In this document: positions 12,801-27,800 of the stretch, piece after piece
How positions within the stretch are numbered: position 1 is the first letter of the stretch
Layout: each line of letters opens with the position of its first letter
NCBI GenBank assembly: GCA_029962745.1
Contig: CM057158.1
Span: 3,879,558 to 3,943,557 of the forward strand
Direction: 5' to 3'
Length of the DNA stretch: 64,000 nt
Origin: Echinometra lucunter
Taxonomy: Eukaryota; Echinodermata; Echinoidea; Camarodonta; Echinometridae
Notes under the pieces: model-generated
Told to the model about the DNA's origin: nothing
Seen by the model: the letters and a program-made list of their open reading frames with translations, nothing else
Databases searched by the model: none
Made by a program: the position numbers and the translations under genes

Positions 12801-15800
12801 CAAGGCTGTCAGTATAGTCAATATCAGTCAGCTTGAAGGAGGTGTGTATCTAATTTCTACAAGAATAATTATTTCCTCAAGAGCTAAATAAATTATCTTT
12901 TTGTTTTCAAATAAGAAATATTTCATTTTATCTTCCACTTTTGTATGCTGCAAATTATGTGTGTGAAACTGTATCAAATAATGTGAAATACAATGCAATG
13001 CACCAATTGATTGCCAATCTTTGTGGTACAATGTTTATCTTGCTTTTGGCTCTGCTGCCTGTTTACATGAATACATGTATATAATGTGCCACAATAGACT
13101 GGACTTGTATAATGCAACAATTAGTTTCTTTTTTTGTTTTGTTTTCTTTCTTTTTTTTTCTTTTTTTTTTTCATTCCCTGTTCTGTGAATACTATATCAA
13201 AAAGATTGGAATGTTAAGCACAGTAAGTTTCTGTTTCATGCTCTGATGAGTGATGTTTTTGTTTGGGCAGGTACTGTTTTATTGTGATTTATTCCCTAGT
13301 TTGAATATTATGCATGTTATGATTTGGTTGCTTATTTACTGATATTCTTAAATCTAGAGATACAACAAACATTGTAAATATTTTTTTGTAAATATTTTAA
13401 CCTTGTCTGTGATTTTTTTTTTTTTTTTTAGATTTCTCAGCAGTACCAGTTGACAGTGTACTGTGTAAAGCCTGGGAGTGGAGAGAGGGCAGACTGTTTG
13501 TCTATGAACTCATCATGAAGTTTCTTATCGTGAACCACATCCACTACCTGTTCCCTACGTTTGCCATGCAGCCAATGAAGTTCAACGGAGCAGCGTCTAC
13601 CGATGAATCCATCACTCCAAGGTTTGTATTGATACTTTCTGAGTGTATTTTGTATCTGGCAAGTATCACTTTACCATGGGCAATATTGGCATCAAGCAAG
13701 ATATCTTTGTTTAGAGGGGGAGGGGGAGATTGCTGGAGTATTGTAATTCTGTTACCTTCCAAATGTTATCTGTAATTCTGATGGCAACTAGAAATCACTT
13801 TCATCAAAAATGCAAATGGAAGAGAATTACTAAGCTTCAACATTTTTTCTGTATTTCCTCATTATAAAGCCGTAGTTGTTTGACTTATACTATTTAAATG
13901 CATTTATGAGCGTTCAGTGCATGTTTTATTACTGTTAACTTGAGAATACTGTTGTAAACTGTTTGATTCCAGTACCAGATTAGCACTGATTATTCAAACT
14001 CTAACACTAGTAAACATGCTAAGGCAGTTCAGACATGTAATGGTGTAATTTAAACCTATCAAACAACAACATAGAGCACATTATCTTAGTAGTCAACTAA
14101 AGATTGAATCATGCCATTGGCTTCATTTGTTCCCTTCTCTTTGCTAACAATGTGTGATTTCTTCTCTCTTTGCAGCCACAAAGCAAGTAAAGTACCCCAA
14201 GGGAAGCCACCAATCCAGAAGAGTTTGAGTCATGGAGGTGTGTCACTTCGACAGGCTTGGTTAAAGAGAACACCGGTAAGTTGAAATATAATGTGCAGGA
14301 ACATTGCACAAAGGAGATACAAGGGATGTTACCTCTTTCCTTCCAAAGTTGCAATTGTTGGCAAATTTGTGAATTCTAAGACATTTTGACATTTTTGTTG
14401 AAATTTTGAATTTCCTAGGAGCTTTGTTAGGGGGCTGTTCACATTATAAAATGCACACTATAAAATGCAGATTTTCAGGAAGGCAAAGATCATTAGAAGT
14501 AAGCAGCATTAAATGTAGTCAGTTGTCATTATTTTGCAAGAGGGATTCTTTTATTTTAAGTTTAATCTTCCAGATCTAAATTTAAGATATTGATTAAGCA
14601 CAAGGTCCTTGAAACATTCAAGTATTTTGCTAGAGCATATTGGATCATAAAGGTGCTTTCACACATGATGCGACAGTGTGGTAACACGCTGTGTCACCAC
14701 ACTTTTTTGTGTACAAGCCTATGGGGTATAGGGCAACAAAGAAATGTCGCCGAGGCAGGACACACTTTTTTTTGCTCCCTAGATACACAAAAAATGCGCA
14801 CCAATCAAATTTCTAAAAAGTTGCGCAAAAATTGTTGCCATGAGATTGCTTGCGCAAGTTTTGACAATATGCTCTCTTATTGAGAGTTGGCGCATTAATG
14901 CGCGTTCATTAGCATATGCGGTGACACAAAGTCCCACCATGTGTGAAGACGAAACAGTGTGGCGCCAGTGTGTTACCACACTGTCGCGTCATGTGTGAAA
15001 GCACCTTTAGGGTACTCTAAACCCATTACATACTGGAACTGGGTGGCCCCTGTATTAAGACAATGAGAAAGAGAGAATTCAGAATTGAACAGATTTAGGA
15101 GTGTGATATTGACAGTATTGGACTATATGTTCACCATGCAATACTTTTGTATTTTCCGTTTTTTATGCCTCCGCCCACCGTAGGTGGTTGCCGGAGGCAT
15201 TATGTTTTCGGGTCGTCCGTCCGTCCGTCCGTCCGTCCGTCCCGTTTTCGTTCTCGCGATAACTTAAGAACCGTTTGACGGATCAACTTCAAACTTGGCT
15301 CATGTATGCATATGGGAGGGACAATGATCTGATTAGATTTTGGAGTCTCAAGGTCAAAGGTCAAGGTCATAGAGGTAATAATACACATAAAAATGGCTCG
15401 TTCTCGCGATAACTTAAGAATCATTTGACAGATTGGCTTCAAACTTGGCTCATGTATGCACATGGAAGGAAAGATGATCTGATTAGATTTTGGAGTCACA
15501 AGGTCAAAGGTCAAAGGTCATAGAGGTCATTATGTACATAGAAATGGTTCGTTTTCACCATAACTCAACAACCATTTGACCGATCAACCTCAAACTTGGC
15601 ACAGGTATGCATATGGGAGGGATAATGATCTGAATAGATTTTTGGGTCTCAAGGTCAAAGGTCAAGGTCATAGCCGTAATAAAACACATAAAAATGGCTC
15701 GTTCTCGCAATAACTTAAGAACCATTTGACAGATCAACCTCAAACTTGGCACAGGTATACATATGGGAGGGACAATGATCTGATTAGATTTTGGGGTCTC

Positions 15801-18800
15801 AAGGTCAAAGGTCAAAGGTCATAGAGGTCATTATGTACATAGAAATGGTTCGTTCTTGTGATAACTCAGTAACCATTTGACGGTTCAACAAACTTGGCTC
15901 ATGTATGCATATGGAAAGGGCAATGCTCTCATTCGATTTGCGGGTCACAAGGTCAAATGTCAAGGTCAAAGATGTCATTGTATAAATGAAAATAAATCAA
16001 CATGAAGTGCCATTTATTTCTGATTTGGTAATGGCGGAGGCATAAAGTTCGACCACGTGTGGTCGAAGATTCATCTAGTTTTTAGAGGTGATAGTTATGT
16101 GAAAGTATTTTGTAAACAGTGCTGTATTCTTACTTTTGTCCCAAATTAGTACACTTAACTCTGCATTTTTCTGTATTTCTGTATGTCTCATTCTTTCCAT
16201 CCCCTCCTTAGAGTGACCATTCATCCACAGATGATTCAAGCATTCATTCTCCAGATGCTTTGGTCTGCAAGCCACCCACCCCACCCATAGCAGCATCTCC
16301 TCCCATCTCACCACCTGTGCACAAGGGGTCTCCTGATGAGGTAATTTGTATGGAAATTACATCAAACACAGGAACCTTGACTGGCTATTGCTCTCACTAT
16401 AGACTGATCCGATAATTGATTTGTGGGCAGCACCATTACTAGGATGTCCCCAAGTTAGTGCTTATCATAGTACTAGTGCCTATGTAACTTGGGAATGGAT
16501 TTCTCTACTGTGCGCACTACCAAAGTTCATAAAGCGCACACTTTATTATCTTTGCACGTTACATGCAGCTGCGAGACACTGCAGAAATGCACTGCACTAA
16601 CTCTATGGGGACACCACAGTTTTGGCTGATATCTGCTGCCCTCGGGGATAAGCCGGTCTATAGCATAGCATCATAACTAACTGCATTTAACCCTTTGAGC
16701 ACGGTTTGATTGCAGTATAACACACATTTTCCATAGACCACAACTCGAATTATCTTGGGCTTTGTATTCCACAGGTTAATACCTGAAATTGCTGAGTTAG
16801 ACTGAATAGAAAGGAATAATGTATTATGTAGAACTGTTAGCTGAGGTTCGATGTTCATGTCTCCGGCATAGCATGTTTACTTTTTTTTTTTTTTTTTTCA
16901 TTATTTCCAGAAACTTTCAAGAGCTGGAAGTGAGAGACGGAAAAAGAGTTTGGAGAACAAGAGGTAAGGATTTGTGAAATAAAAAATCTAATTAATAAAG
17001 TATTTCAAAGAAAGGATCTGTCTTTTTTTCATGAAAATAACCATTCATATTAGATTCTTTTTTCCAGCATATTCTTATTCTTTAGAGTATTTATTTATAC
17101 CAGTAGAAGATCAATTCATTCATCTGAAATTTTCTGCCTATAGATCATGTAACACAAAATGTTTATTTTTGACCTGATGTCCACTGAAAATATCGATAAA
17201 AAGTGAAAAATTTACCCATTGAATGTCTGAAAGAAAACACAGTTAAACAAAGAGCCCCTGTTAAATAATTTATTTCAATCAGTCGGTGCTTATAAAATCA
17301 CTCAACTGAATATGACGAGCAAAAGTCTAGTTCAGCTCAGAAAGATGCTCTGGAAAATAAATATTTCTTTCTTGCCCTTCCACTGACTTCAGTACCAAGA
17401 GTAAATTTTCAGATGCAATTCTTTATTCTTTAAAGAGATGCCCCGAAATTCTTTTTCCCCGTATTGTCCACTGAATGCAATGATTTGATTGTTATTTTGC
17501 CAGAAGACAATCTCAACCCCTTTCTACCCATTCTCACAAACCGCGGGCAACCCTCCTCCACTCCAGGAAAATGTTACAAAGGTTTGTTGACAAATGGATT
17601 AAACACAGACAAACCTAACATTGTTCTTTTGTTTGAATAGCAATAGAACTGATTACGAACTAATTCTCTAGCGAAGTTGCTGTTTTTGATTTGATTAAAC
17701 ACACTGTGGAAACTATGCCTAGAAGTCCTGCAGCATTCCAGTGAAAAATGTCAGACAATTGTATTTATTTTATAACCCCCCCCCCCCCCACCACCTTGAG
17801 GATACATTTCACTTCTGGTGATGCGATTTTGGCGTGAAAGAAACAGTTTCTAAACAATTTGGAAAGGTTAATTAGAAATTTGTGTGTAAATTGAGGTCTT
17901 AAAATCATCCAAGTGGTAAAGTGGTAAAGAAATGAACTTCAGCTTGCTGAAAAGGACATGCACTGCACATAGTAATGGGTATGTGGAACTACACACAAAT
18001 GTTTTGACTGAACACTTGGGTATTTCTGGTCAATTTCGAATATGAGGGCATTTGAAGGGCAATCCCTTTCAAAGGATACTTCTATTATGATATACTTCCA
18101 AACTGACATCATGATAATTAGAAAGGTCAAACAATTATTTTTCACCTTTCCCAGAACTCAAGCTTTTCTTTAACTCCCTTCCAGACTTGCTCCATTTGAT
18201 TGTGAAAATATTGTGAAGCCAACATCAATAGCCAAGCAAGATATAAGATAATTCTAAAAGTTAACCTTTTTTTTTTTTATGGAGTAGTAGTGCAATTGAG
18301 TCTGGACAGACCCAAAATAAAATTCTGCATTTGATCAAACACACTCTTAAAAACATTGAAGCAAAGAAAATGCATTTATAGGATTTTTCTTCTTTTTCTG
18401 TGTAGCAATACAATTAACTCTCATAACTAATCCCTTTTATATTTGCTTTATTTTGATTGAAAAAGCAGTGTGGAACTTGCATCTAAACCAAGAAAGCTTA
18501 ACGATGAGAAGCTATAAAGCTTGTCACTTTCTTTTTGAAGTAGCAGTCAGAGTTGCCTCTCTAACATTGTTGTAAAACCCATTTCTTTGACCCCTCAAAG
18601 CCAATAAACAAAAATGATAAACCTCAGACAGTTTGTCAACTTCCGGTAATGAGGAGACCTTCCATATTGAAATATCTCCATTTTGACTTTCGGGCAGTGT
18701 TATCCTGTAATTCTTAATCCATTGATGTCATATATTCATTATTTCCATATTCATGTGTTATCTCTCATCCTTCATACTTGATTATAGTATATATTTATTT

Positions 18801-21800
18801 TTATTTTCATATAGATTTTATATTTTTTTAAAATAAATTCCTTAGGGACATGAAAAGGTACTTCGCACAGCCTTATTTTACATACCAACAATGTAATAAA
18901 AGGTCATTGAAGGGGAAACAGATATGAATTGAAAATGAGAGGGAAGACACAGATACAAATTATCAAAATCAGTATAGATGAAAAGACAGAATAAGAATAA
19001 AAAAGGGGTAAATAAACAATAAAATAAAAAAGAAGCATCCCTTAAATGAAATCTTCAGTTGATTTGAGAGCAAGCTTCAAGCTTGCACATAGACTATATC
19101 ACTTGCACCATTGCTGTTTTCTTTGTGTGAATTTAAGTTGTTCAAATATACATTAAATAGAAATTTTTCAAACTTTTTTAGTGAGTAACATCCACGTGTC
19201 CCAAATAACCTTCAGTTTGACAGTGTACAAATCTGCTGTGTACGTTGTAATCATTCTCCATTTTCCTGCCTCTGCTCTCCAAGATGGTGAAAAGACATTA
19301 CTTCTTTAGTTAGTTCCTGTTTTCAAACATATATTCTACCTCCTGTCATATCGATCACTTCTGAAAGTTAATTCACTTCTCTAAGATATGTAGCAATACT
19401 TATGGTAGGGAGTGAAGAGAAAAGTAGTGACAGATAGAATGAGGAATGATAGAAAGATACACCAAGTGGAAAACAGAGGAAAAAGATGTAGAAAGGAAAG
19501 CATGGTGAGGATAGAGCAAATGTGGAGAGATATTTTTATCATTTGTCAGATGTTTGAGTTAAATTTTTTATCTTCGATCTTTTGTCATGCAATGTTGGGA
19601 AATCAAGATATTTTAGAAGAAGGTTTGTAAAATATTCAGAATTTGTATTAGAGCTTTAGCTTACTAGTTGAACCAATCAGATTTATTGCTCATAATTTTT
19701 TTTTTAATGAAGATAATGCTTCGCTAAAAATCTTAAAGAATGTTAACCTTGAGTATCAGTCTGAAACTGAAATGAATGAATAGATTTCGTATAATTTCAC
19801 AGTGTAGGAAATTTGAAGTCCAAAGTTTTTCCAAAACTTGTAAAATTAAAATGTTTTCAACTGAATAGAAAGTGTGTCTAGCACTCAAAATGGAGGAGAA
19901 ATACATATTCTCACCTTAATGTATTGTCAATGAAACAATGAACTTGATTGGTTCTAAGCTGAAAACGCAACTTTATGGCATGATACTAGATCTAACCCCT
20001 TCTGTGCAGTCACATTTCTGGGCCCCGTTTTATAAAACTTGTTATCAATAACAAGTTGCAATAACTGTTATAAGCTACTGAAATCCTTGCATCTGATTGG
20101 CTGAGAGCAAATTTGTCAAAGAAATGTGGCAGTTGTTACTGATAACAAGTTTTATGAAATGGGGCCTGATCAGTAATCAGAATTAGACATAATGAGGCCA
20201 GTTTTCATGTGATTATTTCTTTTATCAGCAAATTTTGCTTATGATGACTTGATTAATGTATTTTTTTAAAGCTCAAATGCCATGCATTGTGTGACATTCT
20301 TATTCTTAGGCAGGATATGCTGCCTGTGGCACAAAAGGGGTTAACGTTGATAGTAGATCATGAGCATTGGAGTTGCTCTGCTTTTGCTTTTTTTATATTA
20401 ATATATCTTTGCCATGCTTTCAGGCCTAGTTCTCTAATTTTCAATTTTATGATTATTTCATGATTTATGCAATAGTTATTCTAGCGCAAAATAAGGATAT
20501 GAATATATGAATATGATTAGAAAATATGAGCAGTGTATAGTTATATTTTATTTTGTGTAGGATTTAATTATCTATGAAATAAATCTGTATTTTATTCACT
20601 GGTTCTGTTGTAGGGAAAAATGCTGATATTGATCTTTGCATGTACATGTTCAATAATATAAGCAAATGATATTACAAAGTCTCTGATCATTTTATAATGT
20701 ATAGCAAAATATCTAGCTGTTCTTTGAACTAGTTTCCTGGTTTTTTTTTTTCTTTAAAAGTTATAGAATTTCTTAGAACATTATAATATGTTGTCCTGCA
20801 GCTTTCATTATAACTGATTATATGTAGTTTCTATAGTATGAGTCTTTGCATGACAAATGTAGAATAGACTCTTCCATCTCTAGATTGACTCTGTGTTTTA
20901 TTGTACACCCAGTATTCATAAATGGGTATGAATGATATATAAACTTAGCTTGACTCAGTCCACTGCCTTATGATGGGCCAAGTATCAGCCTCACTGGCAG
21001 TATCAATTGATTTTGTAAGAAAAATTAAATGGGATACTAAAATGAACAGATGTATTTTGCTGATAGTATAATTTACTTACAAAATTATGCTGATTTATGT
21101 GAGATGAAGATGTTCACATTTAAGGCTCTGTATTAGTGGACAAAGTCCACCTCGTTGAACAAGACCTGTTTAAACTTAAACTTTAGTTAGTATACCTTTT
21201 GAATGCTACCTTTCTCAGTGCCTGCTCACTTGTTTTTTCTGATCTGCTACCTTCCTGCAAGCTTTTCTGACATAGAATGATGTGTCTCTCTTCACCAGCA
21301 TACTATTTTATATGTGCTCCTTGTCAATGTGACTAGAATTATGTAATGTTATGAATTCCTTCGATTTTCCTAGAGTATGCATGATGTGTTATGTAGGTAG
21401 ACATTTTATGGCCTGAAAAATCAAAAGAGGTACTGTAGTATTTTGCTCTTCCTACTCGATCATTTTTTTTTTGGATGCATGAAAAAAATGATTGATTATC
21501 ATGAGCTTTATGCATGTTTTATATTTTACAAGTATTTAGTGATGGTAAGTATCAGAACATAAGTATTTATCCCTCTCTATTCCCAATCTATGATGGGGAG
21601 TAATTTATATGTGATTATTGAGTGGAACTTCGATTCTTTCTTCACTGCAATGCACTTTTACTCTCTGATGAGTATTCCATAAATCATGTGGAATGAATAT
21701 CATATCAAGTCATTTTACGTGCATTACTTTCCAGAGTGATAAAAATCACTTTCTTTAAATTTTTTTTTTTAGGTATTTGTTGTTTCTAAAACGATAGATT

Positions 21801-24800
21801 TTATAATTACTCATTTTTACTCTTATCTATATTATTTTATCTTGAAGATTATGAGCTAAAAAGTAAAGTTCAAATCCTACCCCACATAAAATTTAAGTAT
21901 CATCTAATCATCCAATGAAATAACAGGGCTCAAACTATGGCAGAGGGTTCCTTCTTCAACCAGCCAATCACCAAGCACTACTCATTCCCAAGTACTCCTG
22001 AGGGTAACCTGCCAGGAGGCAGGAGAGTTAGCCATGGACTGAGTGGGACACTTTCTCTTCTGGGACAGACGCATGATACTGACAAGAATCTTCAAATACA
22101 GGTACACTGTAGAACAACTTTTTCTAAATTTTTTTGAGTGTGAGCAGTTATGATTTGTCAGCATATACCTGCCTCTTCTAATATTTTTTCTATCTTTAAG
22201 GTGGGTTTAGAAGCCTTTTTATTTGAACATGAAATGAGAAGTGGCAATTTTTGCTTTTGAAGTTTGTAATTAGGTGTATTAATATGTATGTTAGCTTATG
22301 TGCAAAGTTGTTTGACCTTGTATCTTTAGAGGCAGTTGATGACAATTTGATGTGTGTCAAGTCTTTATTTTATACATATGGATGGAAAAGGAGTAGAATG
22401 TCTGTTAAAGTGATGAACCATAGCAATAAATGATGGTGAGATGTAGGCATTTATGATGTTACAAATATACATGTATAAAATCAAAATCATTATTTTGATT
22501 ATTAGTTTTCTGTGACGTCAACATCAAGCCTTGTTTGTTAAGTAAATGTTGTTTTCACCACCATTGTAGACAAGAAACTTGTTAGAGGAGTCTAAGGCCA
22601 CCTTACATGAGCCCATCCAGCAGTCATCTACGGGCAATGAAGAGGGAATTTCCCTATCGAGTGAAGCAAGACATCTTCTCAAGACATATCAGGCCCTTGC
22701 CAAGTGAGTTGATAGTGGAATATTAAGCAATTGATGTGGGGGGGGGGAGGGGCAGAATCCTCCTCAGGGAGTAGACAGCCCCTTGTGTTTTAGCTCCATC
22801 AAAGATTTAATTGATAGTTTTACTGGCCTTCAAACGGATAAAGGGGGTGTATGCTGTTTCCTCCCTAGGTTTGATATGCCTCTCTGTGGGTACCTGATAT
22901 TAGAAGGGCTCGATAAGGAGGAGGCACCTCTGAAAATGTATCTGAGGGCAGAGATCAGATTGACCATTGATAGCTTCAACAGACCTCAGAAAAATGGAAC
23001 AAAAACAAAACAAAAAAATGAAATGATTGCACATGGCACATTTGCATTTGTATTGTTCAAGAAAGAGTTAGGCAGCCAAATTGTTTTTTTTCACTGAGCA
23101 GCTTGTAACTGATTTAGATCAGTCACTGCTTTTGTGATTTTTTTTTATTGTTTTAATTTGTTATGGTTCTAATCTCTCATGTTTGTACTACTGATGTATG
23201 TATATATATTTTTTATCTATCGTCATTGTATTATTGAATTGTCTTGTAAACTTTTGCAATTCAACTTTGCTGCAATGAAAGTATTTTGATAAACCATTTT
23301 GAATTGAATTGAATTGAATTGTACTTGACCCAGGCTAACTTAATAGAATCAAGGTTTCTGTGAGGCAAGTATGCAGTTGATTTTCACCTCTTAAGAAAAA
23401 AGAATTCTCCCTCTATCATCCTCTGTGGCAGGAATGACAGAGATGCATCCAGATCATCCACCCAGTTACCATGGTTACAAGATCTGCATCTGGAATCCTT
23501 GACCAACATCCTTCATCAGATCATGCTCCAGACAGTCAATTCTTTGGCAAGCAGTAGGTGGGAACTCAGGAGAATGGCCCAACAGGTAAGGGGGAATCTC
23601 ATTCTGCTGACGATGATCTGACATTGATCCAAATTTCAAAGGATATTTGAATAGATATTAAAATAAAAGCAAGTATAATTTGTCTCATTAAGGTGTGGGA
23701 ATAATGCAGACCTCCCAACCATTCTGAATTTGGAGGAAAGAATCTGAATTTTACCATTCCAAGCTCTTGTTTCGATATGATTTTCCTATTTTTCTTGATA
23801 AGTTTACTACACACTCATATGAGAAATGCTGTTACTTTCCTAATTTTGTGCAAAATCATCCCTATTTTTCAGTCAGAAAGGTTGGGAGGTCTGAATAATA
23901 ATACAAATATACTCTTCATCAAAACTTTAGTAGACTGCTAGCCTTATAGTCAGAATTGGCTTCAAATTAGAAGCTATCACCTGATATCTTTACAATTCTA
24001 GGCCGACTTAGCCTTTACTTGTTCAGGGGTGCTTATTCTATCATTCTAAAACTAAAGCAACTAATGAATTTACTATTGTAGCTTTTGGGAGCGATCCATA
24101 GTGCTGTGTGAAAGAAGATTACAATTTTGTTTCTTAGATATTGCAGCACAGTTGGAGAATATTATGTCACCTAGAAATTGATATCACTGCACTGGGTAAT
24201 TGAATTTAAAGTATTTAATTGACCGCATTGATGTAAGATTAATTTTTGTTGTGATAAGTGTATGAACCCAACTGTGAATGCTTCTTCTCGAATTGATCAG
24301 ATCAGTGTCAAGATTAATTTGTGTTGTGAAAAGTGTATGAACCCGGCTTGAAGGCCTCTTCTCCAACCACTGAGCTAGCATACCTCCTTGACTCCCTACC
24401 AATCTCCCTATTACCCTGCAGGCCTTGCCCCTGGTGGCCGAATGCCTTCGATGGTATCACCCAGAGACCCTGGTCAACTTCTGGCAGCAGTGCCTAACTT
24501 CTGAAGCCAGTCTTCTGTGCTATGGTGCGGCACTCACACTGAAGCACAGCATCCAGCATGCCAACAGGATGATGCAGTTCCTGCACCAACCAGTGTCAGG
24601 GTGGAGGGTAAGTTTAAGGCTTTGCCATGTCTTTTTCTACCCTTTTATGGTACTGGACAGGCTTCTGCACATGTTACAACTTGACTGTGAGTAGATTTTA
24701 ACAAGAAAAACATGACAGTAGGATTACGCATGAAAGTTTTTTAAGAATGTAATATATTTCTTGATTGACATCATGAAAAGTCATACTTTAAAGCAGTGAG

Positions 24801-27800
24801 ATCGATATTCTGAGATATTTCAGGTTTCCCATTTAGATATAATGCCCAATTATTTGGATGTCTGAAATTGTATAATTTGTCTAGCTTCACTATCATTCAG
24901 GACCATTTAGACCTATTCTCTGCTTAGAAGGAACAATACTTTGAAAGTTTTATGAGTGTTCATATGGCTGTTGAGAAGAAATTACATTTCTTAGGTTTTG
25001 TATCCAATCATATTGCAATGTTTTCACAAATCTAGTTGTAGTCAGGTTATAAGGTAGTTGACACAGGTACGGTTCTCCATCTCATTGTTGGGTTTGTACA
25101 TGTAAGTCAAATAAATTTATATTGTCACTTATTACCATGCCATTGTCTTTACATACTGTATCTGTACTTGTGTGTCAGGAGTAAATTCCTCCCTTTTATT
25201 GTTGTATTATAGAAAAATCTATAAATATATTAAGTGTGATAACATCCTTCAAATTCTTCATCCAACCACACAGCGTGACTCAGATTCCTGTCGTCAGGTG
25301 TCAGCCTCCATTGTAGTGGCTGTCACTCAGGGTCTATCGGGCTATGTCACCATTGCCAAACAGCTCATGGAGAGAGAGGTTGTTGACAAGCTCTCTGTGG
25401 TTGCCATGGAGATCCTCCTCATTGCCCTGGCCCACTTTGAAGAGGAACTGGAGCAGGTGAGTGATTAGATATTTTGCTTGATACCTAGCTATTCTAGGAA
25501 CCCATGAACGCTGAAAATGTCCAGTGAGGGAAAATTCAGGGAATTTGAGGTAGAGCACTCGATAAGTTAGAGAAAAAAAAAATCGGTGAATTTTAGAGGC
25601 CTAAGTTGAAAGTAGTCAGTCTCTTATATATTGTCATGTACCCAACCGCATATCCAATGGATAGTAGGCCATGGTGGATTATTGATATTAAAATTGCCTC
25701 TTGTTTGTTGAAATAATTTTTTATAGAATATGGAAATTCCATCAGGGAAAATCAAGGAAAATCAAGGACAAATGAGTCTCAGGTGTTCAGCCAATGCTGG
25801 AAATACTGTTTTGGTCCAGAGGGTCTTTCTTGAATAATGATGAATACTTCTTTTTGATGTATGCGGCATGCGCATACATGGCATATACATATAGCAACAT
25901 GAAGTTGTCAAATATTTGTAAAAATTGTGTAAAAATACAGTGAAACTACATTTAAAGAGAAGCTTTCTGAATGTAGTAAAAAATTATTGATAATGAAATG
26001 AATAAGAATCCTCTTTCATTTTTTGGTTTTAATCACCTGACAGTATGTACGAAGTATAAAAACTTGATTTATAACACTAACACAGATGTGTTTGGATGTC
26101 TTTTACTGCATTAGAAATCTTGTTTTATTGCAGGATAAAGATGCTTTGGATGAGGCCCTTCATCAATTCCAAATCCGCATCTTCAGCCATGCCCATCCAG
26201 AGAGTGAAGTTTGTATTCAGCAGGCCAAGTTTACCAATTCTCATGATGTACTTATGCCTTTAGATGGATTCTTATGGTGAGATGTGTACTGTGAAATTGT
26301 GGCCATTTTGAAGTTTGCATTCATGCTCTAGCAACATTTATTCAAGACTCTGTGTTGTAAAAGATATAGGGTAAGGGTTATAAGTTGCAGGGCCTAGTAC
26401 GTGAGGAATATTTGTGGTGTAAAAGATGGAGGATGATCTACTTCATTTATTTCATGTATGTAACTTATGTTTACATCCTCTCTCCCTTGACTCCTTTATC
26501 TCTGGACATCATTTCTACCCCCCCCCCTCATATCTTTCTTCCCTTTATCCTTTCCATCCTCTTTCTTTTTCTTTTTCCACTCTCCTGTCTGTTGCTTCTT
26601 CTCTCTCCTTTCCTCTCTCATTCTCTCTCCCCATCCTTTCCCCATTGACTTTCTTGCAGTCAGCTTTTTGCCTATTTCTCCATCATCTCTTCTCTTTATT
26701 ATCCTCCATTCCCCTTCCATCCTCTCACTTCCTTTTCTTCATTTCCTCCTCCCCAAACGTGATACCTTTATCTTTTATGTTATTATTTCCTTCACAGACA
26801 CATTTTTCTTTTCTTGTTTTCTGTTTTCCTTCTCGTCATTCAAAATTTTCAATTCAAGTGTTGAGCATTTATTGTTGATTGCATGAACTATAGTAAGACA
26901 ATTTTTAAAATCTTGCAATAACTTTCCTACCATGAAGCTGTTGCCTCCGTGATGAGAACGCCGCCCCACACATTAGGCAGCTGGAGCGCTATGTCCTGCA
27001 AGAGACCCACTGTCTGATGCTAGACTACCTGAGACGATGTAGTCCTGGTCTAGCCAGTCGGACCTTACCGCTGTACCTGGCTCTGCTGCAGGACTACCAG
27101 CAAGATGAGGATATCTCCAAGACGTTACTTGATGGGTAAGATCAGACCTCTTTAGGTCCTCCACTTTAAGGTTATCATTTGAACCAGATATGATTATGTG
27201 GAAATCCCCCATACATGTAAATAATACATTTATATTTATTAGAATTCTTCCTGCAGCATACATGCTTACCATCAACATTAAAGTGTAACAATCACCATGT
27301 GCAGAGACATTTTGCTGTATATGTTAGGGATTCCATGTTGGTAACCGTCCTAACCTTCCATGTCCCTTTACTATATAACCTTCAAATACATTTTTTGTTT
27401 ATGTATCTAATTTTGAAAAAAAAAGAAAAGAGAATGTGGATTTACACTTTTGTTAAGTGATCTTCTTAATCAGCAGCTACAAGTACTACTTTTTTGTTCT
27501 GTTTTGTTTTTGTTTATCACCATTATCTACTCTATGTCTATTTATAATTATGTTCAATTCAATTCAATTCAATTCAATTCAATTCTCTTTATTGTCATGT
27601 TTTAAAAACACAAAAATTGTTTTCGGACTCTTTATAAAATACAATAACAATAAAAACATCTTTGACATGTACAGTATACACAAATAGGGTGCTACAAATA
27701 CAAAATGAATACCTGAGAAAGACATATGCAAAGTACAACTTATGTAACAGTAAGAGACAAAAGAAAAGATGTCATAAATGCCCTCCTCTGTTACCCATAC

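Noticed and set aside
18185..18212. Exon-like block after CCCTTCCAG in intron 14
   Set aside because: The only nearby donor gives a phase that does not match exon 15.
22783..23097. 104-codon plus-strand frame between exons 16 and 17
   Set aside because: No usable donor in phase, no recognisable motif, and exon 16 joins exon 17 directly in frame.
26385..26886. Ser/Pro/Phe-rich open frames in intron 20
   Set aside because: Products of the CT-rich tract.
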